Assembly: GCF_002563715.1 (NCBI RefSeq)
Contig: NZ_PDJJ01000001.1
Location: 1,736,001 to 1,800,000 of the forward strand
Length of the DNA stretch: 64,000 nt
Reading direction: 5' to 3'
Origin: Isoptericola jiangsuensis
GTDB lineage: Bacteria > Actinomycetota > Actinomycetes > Actinomycetales > Cellulomonadaceae
In this document: positions 1-15,289 of the stretch, piece by piece
Layout: every line of letters starts with the position of its first letter
Position numbering within the stretch: position 1 is the stretch's first letter
The notes under the pieces: model-generated
Told to the model about the DNA's origin: nothing
The model's database searches: none
Seen by the model: only the letters and a program-made list of their open reading frames with translations
Translations under genes and position numbers: made by a program

Positions 1-2603
<2,603 letters not shown>

Positions 2604-3245
2604 GTGACCGTCGACGCCGACGTGCTGGCGTCCCTGGTGCACCGGGTGCACCGGGCGCCGGCACGCCTGCCCGGGCCGGGTGCGTCGCCCGCGTGGCGAC
2701 GCACCCGGCTCGTCTGCGTGGACGGCCCGGCCGGGTCCGGCAAGACCACCCTGGCCTCCCAGCTCGCCGTCGAGCTCGATGCGCAGGTCGTGCACATGGA
2801 CGACCTCTACGAGGGGTGGGCCGGCGGACCGGACGACGGCGCCCGCCGGCTGGGCGAGCGCGTCCTGGCACCGCTGGCCGCGGGACGCGCCGGCGAGTAC
2901 CACCGCTACGACTGGGTGTCGGGGACGTGGGCCGAGCAGCACGTCGTCGAGCCCGCCCCGGTGCTCGTCGTCGAGGGCTGCGGGGCCGCCGCCCGGCAGG
3001 TCGACCCCTGGGCGGCGCTGCGCGTGTGGGTGGAGGCCGACGACGTCGAGCGCCTGCGTCGGGGGCTCGCCCGCGACGGGACGGACGCCCGCGAGCACTG
3101 GCTGCGCTGGATGCGGGACGAGTCCGCGCACTACGCTGCGGAGCAGACGCGCGCCCGGGCCGACGTCCGCCTCGACGGGGTCGGGCGCCCGGTCGGGGCG
3201 AGGCCCGAGCGAGGGAGGCGCGATGAGCACGTCGACCGACGGTGA
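2604..3245 (+). CDS. P-loop nucleoside/uridine kinase-like ATPase
   Basis: 213 aa. A Walker A loop GPAGSGKTTLA lies near residues 40-50, followed by the acidic MDDLYEGW segment that in uridine/pantothenate kinase-like P-loop proteins positions the nucleophile and metal. The substrate is not recognisable; similar actinobacterial genes are annotated as ATP-binding protein or uridine kinase. The GTG start directly follows the argH stop, and the 3' end overlaps the glycosylase gene by 23 bp, so it is part of the arg operon by position. A role in arginine synthesis is not implied by the sequence. Confidence 0.8.
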   Translation: MTVDADVLASLVHRVHRAPARLPGPGASPAWRRTRLVCVDGPAGSGKTTLASQLAVELDAQVVHMDDLYEGWAGGPDDGARRLGERVLAPLAAGRAGEYHRYDWVSGTWAEQHVVEPAPVLVVEGCGAAARQVDPWAALRVWVEADDVERLRRGLARDGTDAREHWLRWMRDESAHYAAEQTRARADVRLDGVGRPVGARPERGRRDEHVDRR

Positions 3246-3897
3246 CCGGATCACCGCCGTGCCGTGGCAGGTGCCCGGACCCACCTGGTACGCCCGCGAC
3301 GTGCACGCCGTCGCCCGCGACCTGCTCGGCGCCTACCTGAGGCGCCGCCACCCCGACGGCGACGTCACCCTGCGGATCACCGAGGTCGAGGCGTACGGCG
3401 GGGTCGACGACCCGGCCTCCCACGCGTTCCGTGGCCCGACGGCGCGCAACCGCTCGATGTTCGGTCGCCCGGGACGGCTCTACGTCTACCGGCACCTGGG
3501 TCTGCACCACTGCGTCAACGTCGTGTGCGGCCCGTCGGGTGACGCCGCGGCGGTGCTGCTGCGCGCCGGCGAGGTCGTCGAGGGCGCGTCGCTGGCCCGC
3601 AGCCGTCGCGAGGCCGCCGGGCGCTGCGACTCGGACCGGCAGATCGCGCGGGGACCGGCCCGCCTCGCCGTCGCCCTCGACCTGGCCCTGGACCAGGACT
3701 CCGCGGACGTCACCGACCCGGACGGCACGCTCGTGCTGCACCTGCCGGTCGACCCGCTGCCACGGACCGTGGCGACCGGCCCGCGGGTGGGCGTCGCGGG
3801 GGAGGGCGCGGACCCGGCACGGTTCGCCTGGCGGTCGTGGCTGGTGGACGAGCCGACGGTGTCGGCGTGGCGGCCGGTGACCGGCAGTCTGCGCTGA
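3223..3897 (+). CDS. DNA-3-methyladenine glycosylase (AAG/Mpg family)
   Basis: Base-excision repair enzyme that removes alkylated purines such as 3-methyladenine and hypoxanthine. 224 aa, typical of bacterial AAG-type enzymes. Diagnostic motifs are ITEVEAYGG (containing the catalytic Glu), SHAFRGPTARNRSMF and the LYVYRHLGLHHCVN strand that lines the base pocket. The ATG at 3223 is preceded by a good GAGGGAGG ribosome-binding site at 3211-3218, inside the 3' end of the kinase gene. In M. tuberculosis mpg also sits next to tyrS, as I recall, which supports the call. Confidence 0.93.
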   Translation: MSTSTDGDRITAVPWQVPGPTWYARDVHAVARDLLGAYLRRRHPDGDVTLRITEVEAYGGVDDPASHAFRGPTARNRSMFGRPGRLYVYRHLGLHHCVNVVCGPSGDAAAVLLRAGEVVEGASLARSRREAAGRCDSDRQIARGPARLAVALDLALDQDSADVTDPDGTLVLHLPVDPLPRTVATGPRVGVAGEGADPARFAWRSWLVDEPTVSAWRPVTGSLR

Positions 3898-3910
3898 GGG
3901 CCGACCGGGC

Positions 3911-3924
3911 GCGGACCGGTCCGC
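3911..3924. repeat. 14-bp perfect palindrome between mpg and tyrS
   Basis: GCGGACCGGTCCGC reads the same on both strands, 13 bp after the glycosylase stop. It has no loop and no T run, so it is a poor intrinsic terminator; it could be a protein-binding site or chance in 70+ percent GC sequence. Confidence 0.4.
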
Positions 3925-3997
3925 CGACGGCGCGCGGGTCGGGCACACTAGGAGCGCGGCCCGCCCGGGCTGCACCCATCCATCGAAGGAGCACACG

Positions 3998-5257
3998 GTG
4001 ACCCACGTTCTCGACGAGCTGCACTGGCGGGGCCTGGTGGCGCAGTCCACCGACGAGGCCGCGCTGCGCGACGCGCTCTCGGCGGGTCCGGTCACCTATT
4101 ACTGCGGCTTCGACCCGACGGCGCCGAGCCTGCACCACGGTCACCTCGTCCAGCTCGTCGTGCTGCGCCACCTGCAGCGGGCCGGGCACCGGGCCGTCGC
4201 CCTGGTGGGCGGTGCGACCGGGCTCATCGGGGACCCGCGGCAGTCGGGGGAGCGGGTGCTCAACACCAAGGAAACGGTGGCGGACTGGACCGAGCGGCTC
4301 AAGGCCCAGGTCTCCCGCTTCCTCGACTTCGAGGGGGAGAATCCCGCGATCCTGGTGAACAACCTCGACTGGACCGCCGACATGTCGGCGATCGACTTCC
4401 TGCGCGACGTGGGCAAGCACTACCGGCTCGGGACGATGCTCGCCAAGGACACCGTGGCGCGCCGACTGAACTCGGAGGAGGGCATCAGCTTCACCGAGTT
4501 CAGCTACCAGATCCTCCAGGGCATCGACTTCCTCGAGCTCCACCGGCGCCACGGCGTCACGCTGCAGACCGGCGGCAACGACCAGTGGGGCAACCTGCTG
4601 TCGGGCGTGGACCTCATCCGCAAGACCGAGGGCCAGGCCGTGCACGTCATGACGACGCCGCTCATCACCAAGGCGGACGGCACCAAGTTCGGCAAGACCG
4701 AGGGCGGCGCCGTGTGGCTCGCGCCGGACATGATGAGCCCGTACGCCTTCTACCAGTACTGGCTCAACGCGTCGGACGCCGACGTGGTGTCCTGGCTGAA
4801 GATCTTCACCTTCCGCTCGCGCGAGGAGATCGAGGAGCTCGCCACGGCCGTCCGCGAGCGGCCCGGTGCTCGCGAGGCGCAGCGGACCCTCGCCTCGGAC
4901 GTCACGACGCTGGTGCACGGGCAGGCGGCCACCGACGCGGTGATCGCGGCGAGCCAGGCGCTGTTCGGCCGCGGCGACCTCGCCGACCTCGACGCCGCGA
5001 CCCTGGGCGCGGCGACGGACGAGCTGCCGCGGGCCGAGGTCGCGCCGGGCACGCCGGTGCTCGACGCGCTCGTCGGTTCCGGCCTGGTGGCCTCGCGGGC
5101 CGCGGGTCGGCGGGCCATCGCGGAGGGCGGCGCGTACGTCAACAACGTCAAGGTCGTGGGCGAGGACGCGGTGATCGGGGCCGACGACCTGCTGCACGGT
5201 CGGTACGCGGTGCTGCGGCGGGGCAAGAAGACCCTGGCGGTCGGGGTCGCGGGCTGA
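3998..5257 (+). CDS. tyrS: Tyrosyl-tRNA synthetase
   Basis: Class I synthetase that charges tRNA-Tyr. 419 aa. The HIGH-equivalent motif HHGHL is at about residues 45-50, the KMSKS-equivalent KFGKT at about 229-233, and a C-terminal S4 RNA-binding domain covers roughly residues 350-419 (SRAAGRRAIAEGGAYVNN). The GTG start at 3998 is preceded by GAAGGAG (3985-3991). It is monocistronic by appearance, with a hairpin just downstream and the rRNA promoter 240 bp later. Confidence 0.97.
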   Translation: MTHVLDELHWRGLVAQSTDEAALRDALSAGPVTYYCGFDPTAPSLHHGHLVQLVVLRHLQRAGHRAVALVGGATGLIGDPRQSGERVLNTKETVADWTERLKAQVSRFLDFEGENPAILVNNLDWTADMSAIDFLRDVGKHYRLGTMLAKDTVARRLNSEEGISFTEFSYQILQGIDFLELHRRHGVTLQTGGNDQWGNLLSGVDLIRKTEGQAVHVMTTPLITKADGTKFGKTEGGAVWLAPDMMSPYAFYQYWLNASDADVVSWLKIFTFRSREEIEELATAVRERPGAREAQRTLASDVTTLVHGQAATDAVIAASQALFGRGDLADLDAATLGAATDELPRAEVAPGTPVLDALVGSGLVASRAAGRRAIAEGGAYVNNVKVVGEDAVIGADDLLHGRYAVLRRGKKTLAVGVAG

Positions 5258-5285
5258 CCTGCCGGCCCCCCGGACTCCACCTGCG

Positions 5286-5326
5286 CATGCCCTGACCTGC
5301 GGATTTGTCCCGCAGGTCAGGGCATG
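5286..5326 (+). terminator. tyrS terminator hairpin
   Basis: Perfect 17-bp stem: 5286-5302 (CATGCCCTGACCTGCGG) pairs with 5310-5326 around a 7-base loop ATTTGTC, 28 bp after the tyrS stop. There is no T run (GTGTAGTGTTCT follows), as is common for actinobacterial terminators. Confidence 0.75.
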
Positions 5327-5499
5327 TGTAGTGTTCTCGACGTTCGCCCGACAGGGAGGAACGGACAACGAGTGCCGGATCGCCGGCGCACGGATGGTCG
5401 GTCCCGCGGGTGTTCCACCCAGACCTTCGTCTCAGGTACAGTTGTGTGCCCTGGACGTCGGCGCGACGTCTCTCCCGATCGGGTCCCGCAGAGCGGGGT

Positions 5500-5528
5500 T
5501 TGACGGAGGAAGTCGAACCGGGTAAGGT
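5500..5528 (+). promoter_or_regulatory. rRNA operon promoter
   Basis: TTGACG at 5500-5505 as -35 and TAAGGT at 5523-5528 as -10, separated by exactly 17 bp. This matches the housekeeping sigma consensus for actinobacterial rRNA promoters. Transcription should start near 5535, about 210 bp upstream of mature 16S. Confidence 0.8.
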
Positions 5529-5586
5529 TGAAGGGTTGCCCCGGGCGGGGTTCGGACGAGGGTTCGGGCTTCGGATGGTGTGCGTC

Positions 5587-5614
5587 GGTTGTTTGAGAAC
5601 TCAACAGTGTGCTT
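5587..5614 (+). other. 16S processing stem, 5' strand (antitermination-like leader element)
   Basis: The 28 bases here can pair with 7491-7518 downstream of 16S (about 22 of 28 identical to the reverse complement, several mismatches being G-U). This is the expected RNase III-type stem enclosing 16S. The GTTTGAGAACTC core is the element conserved in actinobacterial rrn leaders and recurs before 23S. Confidence 0.7.
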
Positions 5615-5743
5615 GATAGTCAATGCCAAATTTATTGAACCTTCATTGGTTCCTTTGGATCGGACATCTAGATTTTTGCTAGCTGTCTGGCCAGTATCGA
5701 TTGGCATCGCACGCTCCTTGGGGTGTGTGGTGTTTTTCTCTCT

Positions 5744-7268
<1,525 letters not shown>

Positions 7269-7490
7269 AGCACGTGGCCCTGGTGGCTCGTGGCCGGCAA
7301 GGCTCGCCCGTTCGGGTGGGTGTCGGTGGCGGGTCGCGTAGCTGGGGTCCATGCAGGCCGCTTGAGACGCCGACAGTGCGTCTGGTGGCTGCTCTGGGTG
7401 GAACATTGACTACGGTCGCCTGCGGGTGGCTGGTGCTAGTACGCCTCGTTCGCGGGGCTGGAACGCGCTGGTCGGTCGTCGGGGGTCGGT

Positions 7491-7518
7491 GAGCACACTG
7501 TTGGGTCCTGAGGCAACC
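7491..7518 (+). other. 16S processing stem, 3' strand
   Basis: Complementary partner of leader positions 5587-5614; together they loop out the 16S precursor for RNase III-type cleavage. Confidence 0.65.
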
Positions 7519-7658
7519 GGCCATGGGTCGGGGGTTTCATGACGCGGGTCGTCGGTGGGTGTCATACCGCCTGGCTGCCTGGTGGGGGTGCGCACGCTCT
7601 AGGGTGTGGGTCCGCTGCCGGGGGGTGGGGTTGGTGGCATCGGTGCCGGCGGGTTCGT

Positions 7659-7688
7659 CCGTTGCTTGAGAACTGCACAGTGGACGCG
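7659..7688 (+). other. 23S processing stem, 5' strand
   Basis: Thirty bases pair with 10907-10936 beyond the 23S 3' end (26 of 30 identical to the reverse complement). It includes the same TTGAGAACT core as the 16S leader. Confidence 0.7.
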
Positions 7689-7779
7689 AGCATCCCAGAT
7701 GTTCAAGCTCATCATCTTCCCCTTGCGGGGTGGTGATGTGTTTTCTTGGATTTCTGTAGCATATTTGTAGTGTGTGTCG

Positions 7780-10886
<3,107 letters not shown>

Positions 10887-10906
10887 CACACATTCACTTG
10901 CATGCA

Positions 10907-10936
10907 CGCGTCCACTGTGCGGTTCCCGAGAAACGG
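10907..10936 (+). other. 23S processing stem, 3' strand
   Basis: Pairs with 7659-7688 to enclose the 23S precursor. Confidence 0.65.
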
Positions 10937-11003
10937 GCACCACCCCCCACACCCCACGACCACGGGTGCCAACACTGGGGGGAACCCTGACAACTCGATA
11001 ACG

Positions 11004-11120
11004 TTACGGCGGTCATAGCGTAGGGGAAACGCCCGGTCCCATCCCGAACCCGGAAGCTCAGCCCTACAGCGCCGATGGTACTGCCCTGGAGACGGGGTGG
11101 GAGAGTAGGACGCCGCCGGA
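11004..11120 (+). rRNA. rrf: 5S ribosomal RNA
   Basis: About 117 nt; the 5' TTACGGCGGTCATAGCG pairs with the 3' CGCCGCCGGA in the terminal helix. The family strings CCCGGTCCCATCCCGAACCC and GGGAGAGTAGG are present. Ends are good to a few bases. Confidence 0.93.
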
Positions 11121-11132
11121 CACCCTTCACAG

Positions 11133-11163
11133 CAGGCCCCCCAACCACCGGTTGGGGGGCCTG
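11133..11163 (+). terminator. rRNA operon terminator
   Basis: Perfect 14-bp GC-rich stem, 11133-11146 against 11150-11163, with a 3-base loop (ACC), starting 13 bp after 5S. The stem core CCCCCCAACC/GGTTGGGGGG is very stable; no long T run follows. Confidence 0.85.
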
Positions 11164-11270
11164 ACTGCTCTGCACACCACACGGGACGACGAACCCGGAC
11201 AACCCCCACAGCGCGCACCCGGTCGAACAGCCGTGGGATGATCGTTCGTCGGTTCTGACGAGAGGAAGAC

Positions 11271-13133
11271 ATGAACGACACGCCGCGCAACGAGAGCTCC
11301 CGCGAGGACGGCCGCGAGCCGCGCCGCCCCCGAGAGGGCGGCAGCGATCGGGGCCGGGACAGCGGCACCCACCGTCGTTCCGGCGGGCCCCGCCACGACG
11401 CGCCTCGTCGCTCCGACGGGTCCGGCTCGAGCCGTGACGATCGTGGCGGCGAGCGCCGCAGCGCGGGCGGCCACGGCCGTGACGACCGCCGCGCCGGCGG
11501 TGGCTATCAGCGCGACGACCGTGGCGGTCGCCCTGGGGGCGGTGCCTACGGACGCGACGACCGTCGTTCCTCCGGAAGCTACAACCGCGACGAGCGGGGC
11601 GGTGACCGACGCGAACGGGCCGCCGGCTCCGGTTTCCAGCGCGACGAGCGCGGCGGCGACCGCCGTGCGTCCGGTGGCGGCTACCAGCGTGACGACCGTG
11701 GCGGTCGTCCTGCGGGTGGTGGCTACGGCCGCGACGACCGCCGTGGCCCGAGCAGCTCCAACCGGGACGAGCGCGGCGGCGACCGTCGTCCTTCCGGTGG
11801 CGGCTACAGCCGTGACGAGCGCCGTGGAGACCGACGCGAGCGCCCGGCCGGTGGCGGTTACCAGCGTGACGACCGTGGCGGCCGTCCTGCGGGCGGGGGC
11901 TACGGGCGCGACGACCGTCGTTCCTCCGGCGGCTACAACCGCGACGAGCGCGGCGGTGACCGACGCGACCGCCCGGCCGGTGGCGGCTACGGGCGCGACG
12001 ACCGTCGTTCCTCCGGCGGCTACAGCCGGGACGAGCGCGGCGGCGACCGTCGTCCTGCCGGTGGCGGCTACCAGCGTGACGACCGCGGGAGCAGGCCGTC
12101 GGGCGGCGGGCACGGTCGCGACGAGCGTGGCGGTGACCGGCGTTCCTCCGGTGGTTTCCAGCGTGACGACCGCCGTGGGGGGCGTCCGTCCGGTGCCCCT
12201 CGAGGCGGGGCGAGGGATGACCGTCGTTCGGGTGGCCCCGGTGCGCGTCGTGACGGGGACCGCCCGCACGCGGACCAGCCGGTGCGCCCGTCCGGTCCGG
12301 AGCTGCCGGAGGACGTCAGCATGCGCCAGCTGGACAAGGCGGCGCGCGAGCGGCTGCGCGGGCTGACCAAGGAGAACGCCGAGTGGGTGGGGGCTCACCT
12401 GGTGATGGCGGGCCGCCTCGTCGACGCCGACCCCGAGCTGGCGTACGAGCACGCCCAGGCGGCGGTGAGCCGTGGTGGGCGCGTGGACGTGGTGCGTGAG
12501 GCCGCCGGTCTCACTGCTTACCACACGGGTCGTTACGCGGAGGCGCTGCGTGAGCTGCGCACTGTGCGCCGACTGAACGGCTCGTCGGAGCACCTGCCGA
12601 TCATGGCGGACTGCGAGCGCGGCCTCGGACGCCCGGAGCGTGCCGTCGCCCTCGCAGCGTCGGACGAGGCGCAGACCCTCGACGCGGAGGGCCGGACCGA
12701 GCTGGCCATCGTCGTCTCGGGCGCGCGCAGCGACCTGGGTGAGCACGACGCGGCACTTGCGGTGCTCGACAAGATCCCGGCGGCCGAGCGTCAGGGTGAC
12801 CTCGGAATCCGGGTCGTCCAGGCACGTGCGGTCGCGCTCGAGGCGGCCGGTCGTGAGGCGGAGGCCGCCGAGCTCCTCTCGCGGGTCGACCCGGTCGCGC
12901 TGGCGCGCGTGTCGGGCGAGGTCGAGGAGGACGAGGAGGTCGTCGTGTTCGACGCCTTCGACGAGGACGCCGACCTCGACGAGTCCGACCTCGAAGAGTC
13001 CGGCACGGACGCTGAGGAGCCCGCCACCGCGGAGCCCGAGGACGTGGGCACCACCTCCGCCGAGGCCGAGGTGGACGAGCCCTCCGCCGGGGACGCCCCC
13101 GGCGAGGAGGACGACGCCGAGGACCGCCGGTGA
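11271..13133 (+). CDS. Arg/Gly/Asp repeat (RGG-like) protein with C-terminal TPR region
   Basis: 620 aa. Residues about 1-330 are low complexity: roughly 17 copies of a Y/F/H-x-RD-D/E-R unit joined by GG-rich spacers and basic DRR stretches, with Asp/Glu balancing Arg. Residues about 345-535 are helical and TPR-like (AYEHAQAAVSRGGRVDVVRE and following), the part shared with actinobacterial genes at this locus (Rv1691-like, from memory). The last about 80 residues are acidic. ATG with AGAGGA at 11261-11266. It overlaps the HAD gene by 4 bp (GTGA). Function unknown; RNA binding or condensate formation is inference from composition. Confidence 0.85.
   Translation: MNDTPRNESSREDGREPRRPREGGSDRGRDSGTHRRSGGPRHDAPRRSDGSGSSRDDRGGERRSAGGHGRDDRRAGGGYQRDDRGGRPGGGAYGRDDRRSSGSYNRDERGGDRRERAAGSGFQRDERGGDRRASGGGYQRDDRGGRPAGGGYGRDDRRGPSSSNRDERGGDRRPSGGGYSRDERRGDRRERPAGGGYQRDDRGGRPAGGGYGRDDRRSSGGYNRDERGGDRRDRPAGGGYGRDDRRSSGGYSRDERGGDRRPAGGGYQRDDRGSRPSGGGHGRDERGGDRRSSGGFQRDDRRGGRPSGAPRGGARDDRRSGGPGARRDGDRPHADQPVRPSGPELPEDVSMRQLDKAARERLRGLTKENAEWVGAHLVMAGRLVDADPELAYEHAQAAVSRGGRVDVVREAAGLTAYHTGRYAEALRELRTVRRLNGSSEHLPIMADCERGLGRPERAVALAASDEAQTLDAEGRTELAIVVSGARSDLGEHDAALAVLDKIPAAERQGDLGIRVVQARAVALEAAGREAEAAELLSRVDPVALARVSGEVEEDEEVVVFDAFDEDADLDESDLEESGTDAEEPATAEPEDVGTTSAEAEVDEPSAGDAPGEEDDAEDRR
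11470..12190 (+). repeat. In-frame tandem repeat array encoding Y-x-R-D-[DE]-R units
   Basis: Imperfect DNA repeats of roughly 36-54 bp, with recurring strings such as GGCTACGGGCGCGACGACCG and GACCGTCGTTCCTCCGG. Copies are similar at the DNA level, suggesting expansion and contraction by slippage or recombination. Confidence 0.75.
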
Positions 13134-14143
13134 CGGCGGGGCTCCTCGGGAGCGACGTCCCCCTCGCGGACGGCCACGACCTCGCGCTGGTCGACCTCGA
13201 CGGGGTGGCCTACCACGGTCACCTGCCGATCGAGCACGCATCGGCCAGCCTGGTCGGGGCGCGGGAGCGGGGCCTGCGGCTGCTGTTCGTGACGAACAAC
13301 GCGTCGCGGGAGCCGGAGGACGTCGCGGAGCAGCTGTCGGGGCTGGACATCCCGACGGCCCCGGACGAGGTCATGACGGCCGCGCAGGCGTGCGCGGCGC
13401 TGCTGCGCACCCGCCTGGAGCCGGGCGCCTCGGTGCTGGTGGTGGGCGGCCGCGGGCTGGTCACCGCGGTGGAGCAGGCGGGCTTCCGCCTGGCGTCGGG
13501 GGCGGACGACGCCCCGGACGCGGTCGCCCAGGGCTTCGCGCCCGAGCTCGGGTGGAGCGATCTCGCGGAGGCGGCGTACGCCGTCGCCGGCGGGGCGTGG
13601 CACGTGGCGAGCAACCGTGACCTCTCGTTGCCCACGGCCCGCGGCTTCGCCCCGGGCAACGGCGCGCTGGTGGCGGCCGTCGTGGCCGCCACGGGCGTCG
13701 AGCCGGACAGCGCGGGCAAGCCGGCCCCGACGATGTACCGACTGGCCGTGGAGCGCGTCGGGGCGGAGCGTCCCCTGGTGATCGGGGACCGGCTCGACAC
13801 CGACCTGGCAGGTGCCCGGGCCGGCGGGTACCCGGGGCTGCACGTGCTGACGGGCGTGTCGAGCGCGCGTGACGCCGTCCTGGCGTCCCCTGACCTGCGC
13901 CCGCACTACGTCGGCGCGGACCTGCGGGCCCTGCTGGAGCCGCACCCGCTGCCGGAGCCTGCGGCGGACGGCTGGTGGCGGTGCGGCGACCGCGGCGCCC
14001 GCGTCGTCGACGGCATCCTCGAGGCGGACCGGGAGGGCCCGCAGGGCATCGACCTGGTGCGTGCCGCGTGTGCGGCGGCGTGGGCGGCGGCCGACGAGGG
14101 CGTGACGCTCGAACCGTCCGGGGTGCCCCGGATCACGGTCTGA
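13130..14143 (+). CDS. HAD-superfamily phosphatase (NagD/phosphoglycolate type)
   Basis: 337 aa. The DxD nucleophile motif VDLDGVAYHG has Asp22 and Asp24; motif II FVTNNAS follows near residue 63; motif IV GDRLDTDL is near residue 219. The cap insertion between motifs II and III is of the NagD (C2) type. The M. tuberculosis protein at the equivalent locus (Rv1692) is described as a glycerol-3-phosphate phosphatase, so a role in recycling glycerol phosphate is plausible. A roughly 45-residue C-terminal extension is present. The GTG start overlaps the previous stop by 4 bp. Confidence 0.88.
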   Translation: MTAGLLGSDVPLADGHDLALVDLDGVAYHGHLPIEHASASLVGARERGLRLLFVTNNASREPEDVAEQLSGLDIPTAPDEVMTAAQACAALLRTRLEPGASVLVVGGRGLVTAVEQAGFRLASGADDAPDAVAQGFAPELGWSDLAEAAYAVAGGAWHVASNRDLSLPTARGFAPGNGALVAAVVAATGVEPDSAGKPAPTMYRLAVERVGAERPLVIGDRLDTDLAGARAGGYPGLHVLTGVSSARDAVLASPDLRPHYVGADLRALLEPHPLPEPAADGWWRCGDRGARVVDGILEADREGPQGIDLVRAACAAAWAAADEGVTLEPSGVPRITV

Positions 14144-14216
14144 CGCCCGCCTGTGCGGCGCCCCGGAGCGGCGTCGCGCAGGCGGTAGCGTTGACCCGAC
14201 CGACCCAGGAGAGGAC

Positions 14217-14408
14217 ATGTCCCAGGACGCCGACCAGGCAACCCCCAGCACCCCGGACCCCGCCGACCCGCTCGCGACGCTGCACGACCTGGACGCCGTC
14301 CCCACGGCGGAGCACGTCGCGCGGTTCGAGGCCGTGGAGCGCGCCCTGCGTGCCCGGATCGACGACCCGGGCACGGACGGGACGTCCGCCGGGGCGGGGG
14401 CCCGATGA
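14217..14408 (+). CDS. Small conserved actinobacterial protein between HAD phosphatase and tlyA
   Basis: 63 aa. An AGGAGAGG ribosome-binding site at 14207-14214 precedes the ATG, and the stop overlaps the tlyA start by 4 bp (ATGA). The N-terminus is Ala/Pro/Asp-rich and probably disordered; residues 30-52 (AEHVARFEAVERALRARID) form an amphipathic helix. M. tuberculosis has an equally small gene at the same place (Rv1693, from memory), which argues it is real. Function unknown. Confidence 0.75.
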   Translation: MSQDADQATPSTPDPADPLATLHDLDAVPTAEHVARFEAVERALRARIDDPGTDGTSAGAGAR

Positions 14409-15289
14409 CGGATCGTGCCGACGTGGAACTCGTGCGGCGCGGTCTGGCCCGGTCCCGCCGGCAGGCCGGTGAGCTGGTGGCCGCGGGGCGGGTGCGCGCC
14501 GACGGGGCGGTCCTGACGAAGCCCTCGGTGCAGGTGCCCGCGTCGGTGCTGCTCGAGGTGGAGACGGACCCGCAGGACCCGGGCTGGGCGTCCCGTGCGG
14601 GCGGCAAGCTGGCCGGGACGCTCGAGGCGCTGGACGCCGACCCGGCGGGGCGGCATCTCACCGCTCGTGTCCCGGGTGCGCGCTGCCTCGACCTCGGGGC
14701 GTCCACCGGTGGCTTCACCGACGTGCTGCTGCGCCGTGGGGCCTCGTCGGTGGTCGCGCTGGACGTCGGTCACGGGCAGCTCGTCCCGGCGTTGCGCGCC
14801 GACGACCGGGTCACCGTGGTAGAGGGGTTCAACGTCCGCGAGCTCACCGCCGCGGACCTCGACGTGGTCCCCGACGTCGTCGTGGGGGACCTGTCCTTCA
14901 TCTCGCTGGTCCTCGTGCTGCCGGCGGTGGCGCGGGTGGCACCCCTGGGCACGGCCGTCCTCCTGCTCGTCAAGCCGCAGTTCGAGGTGGGCCGTGAGCG
15001 GTTGGGTTCCGGTGGGGTCGTGCGTGACCCCGCCCAGCAGGTCGAGGCGGTCGTGACCGTCGCGCGCTCCGGTGCGGCGGAGGGCCTGGTGCCGCGCGCG
15101 GTCGTGCCGAGCCCGCTGCCGGGGCCGTCGGGCAACCGGGAGTTCTTCTGCTGGTTCGAGCGTGTCGACGGACCGGTCGAGGTCGACGTCGCCGCCCTGC
15201 GGGCCGCAGCCACCACCGCCGTGGCGTGGGAACCCCACGGCGTGCCGCCCGTCGTCGCGTGCGGGTCGACGGACGGAGGAGACCGATGA
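14405..15289 (+). CDS. tlyA: 16S/23S rRNA 2'-O-methyltransferase TlyA
   Basis: 294 aa. The N-terminal S4-like RNA-binding domain covers residues about 1-60, followed by a Rossmann methyltransferase domain with SAM motif CLDLGASTGGFTD (about residues 95-107), VGDLSFIS and the catalytic lysine region LVKPQFE. TlyA methylates C1409 of 16S and C1920 of 23S rRNA and determines capreomycin susceptibility in mycobacteria. Overlaps at both ends (ATGA with the 63-aa gene, ATGA with nadK) show tight coupling. Confidence 0.93.
   Translation: MTDRADVELVRRGLARSRRQAGELVAAGRVRADGAVLTKPSVQVPASVLLEVETDPQDPGWASRAGGKLAGTLEALDADPAGRHLTARVPGARCLDLGASTGGFTDVLLRRGASSVVALDVGHGQLVPALRADDRVTVVEGFNVRELTAADLDVVPDVVVGDLSFISLVLVLPAVARVAPLGTAVLLLVKPQFEVGRERLGSGGVVRDPAQQVEAVVTVARSGAAEGLVPRAVVPSPLPGPSGNREFFCWFERVDGPVEVDVAALRAAATTAVAWEPHGVPPVVACGSTDGGDR

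Larger units (their letters stand above)
5258..5743 (+). other. tyrS-16S intergenic region and rRNA leader
   Basis: 486 bp without a gene. It holds the tyrS terminator hairpin (5286-5326), the rRNA promoter (5500-5528), about 210 bp of transcribed leader carrying the conserved GTTTGAGAACTCAACAG element, and a secondary inverted repeat (ATGCCAA at 5623-5629 against TTGGCAT at 5701-5707). Short open frames here have no ribosome-binding site or coding character. Confidence 0.8.

Noticed and set aside
3911-3924. 14-bp palindrome as the mpg terminator
   Set aside because: A palindrome without a loop or T run is not a credible intrinsic hairpin terminator; left as an unassigned repeat.
11470-12190. 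Repeat array as a mobile or non-coding repeat
   Set aside because: All units keep one reading frame within a gene with good start and a conserved C-terminal domain.
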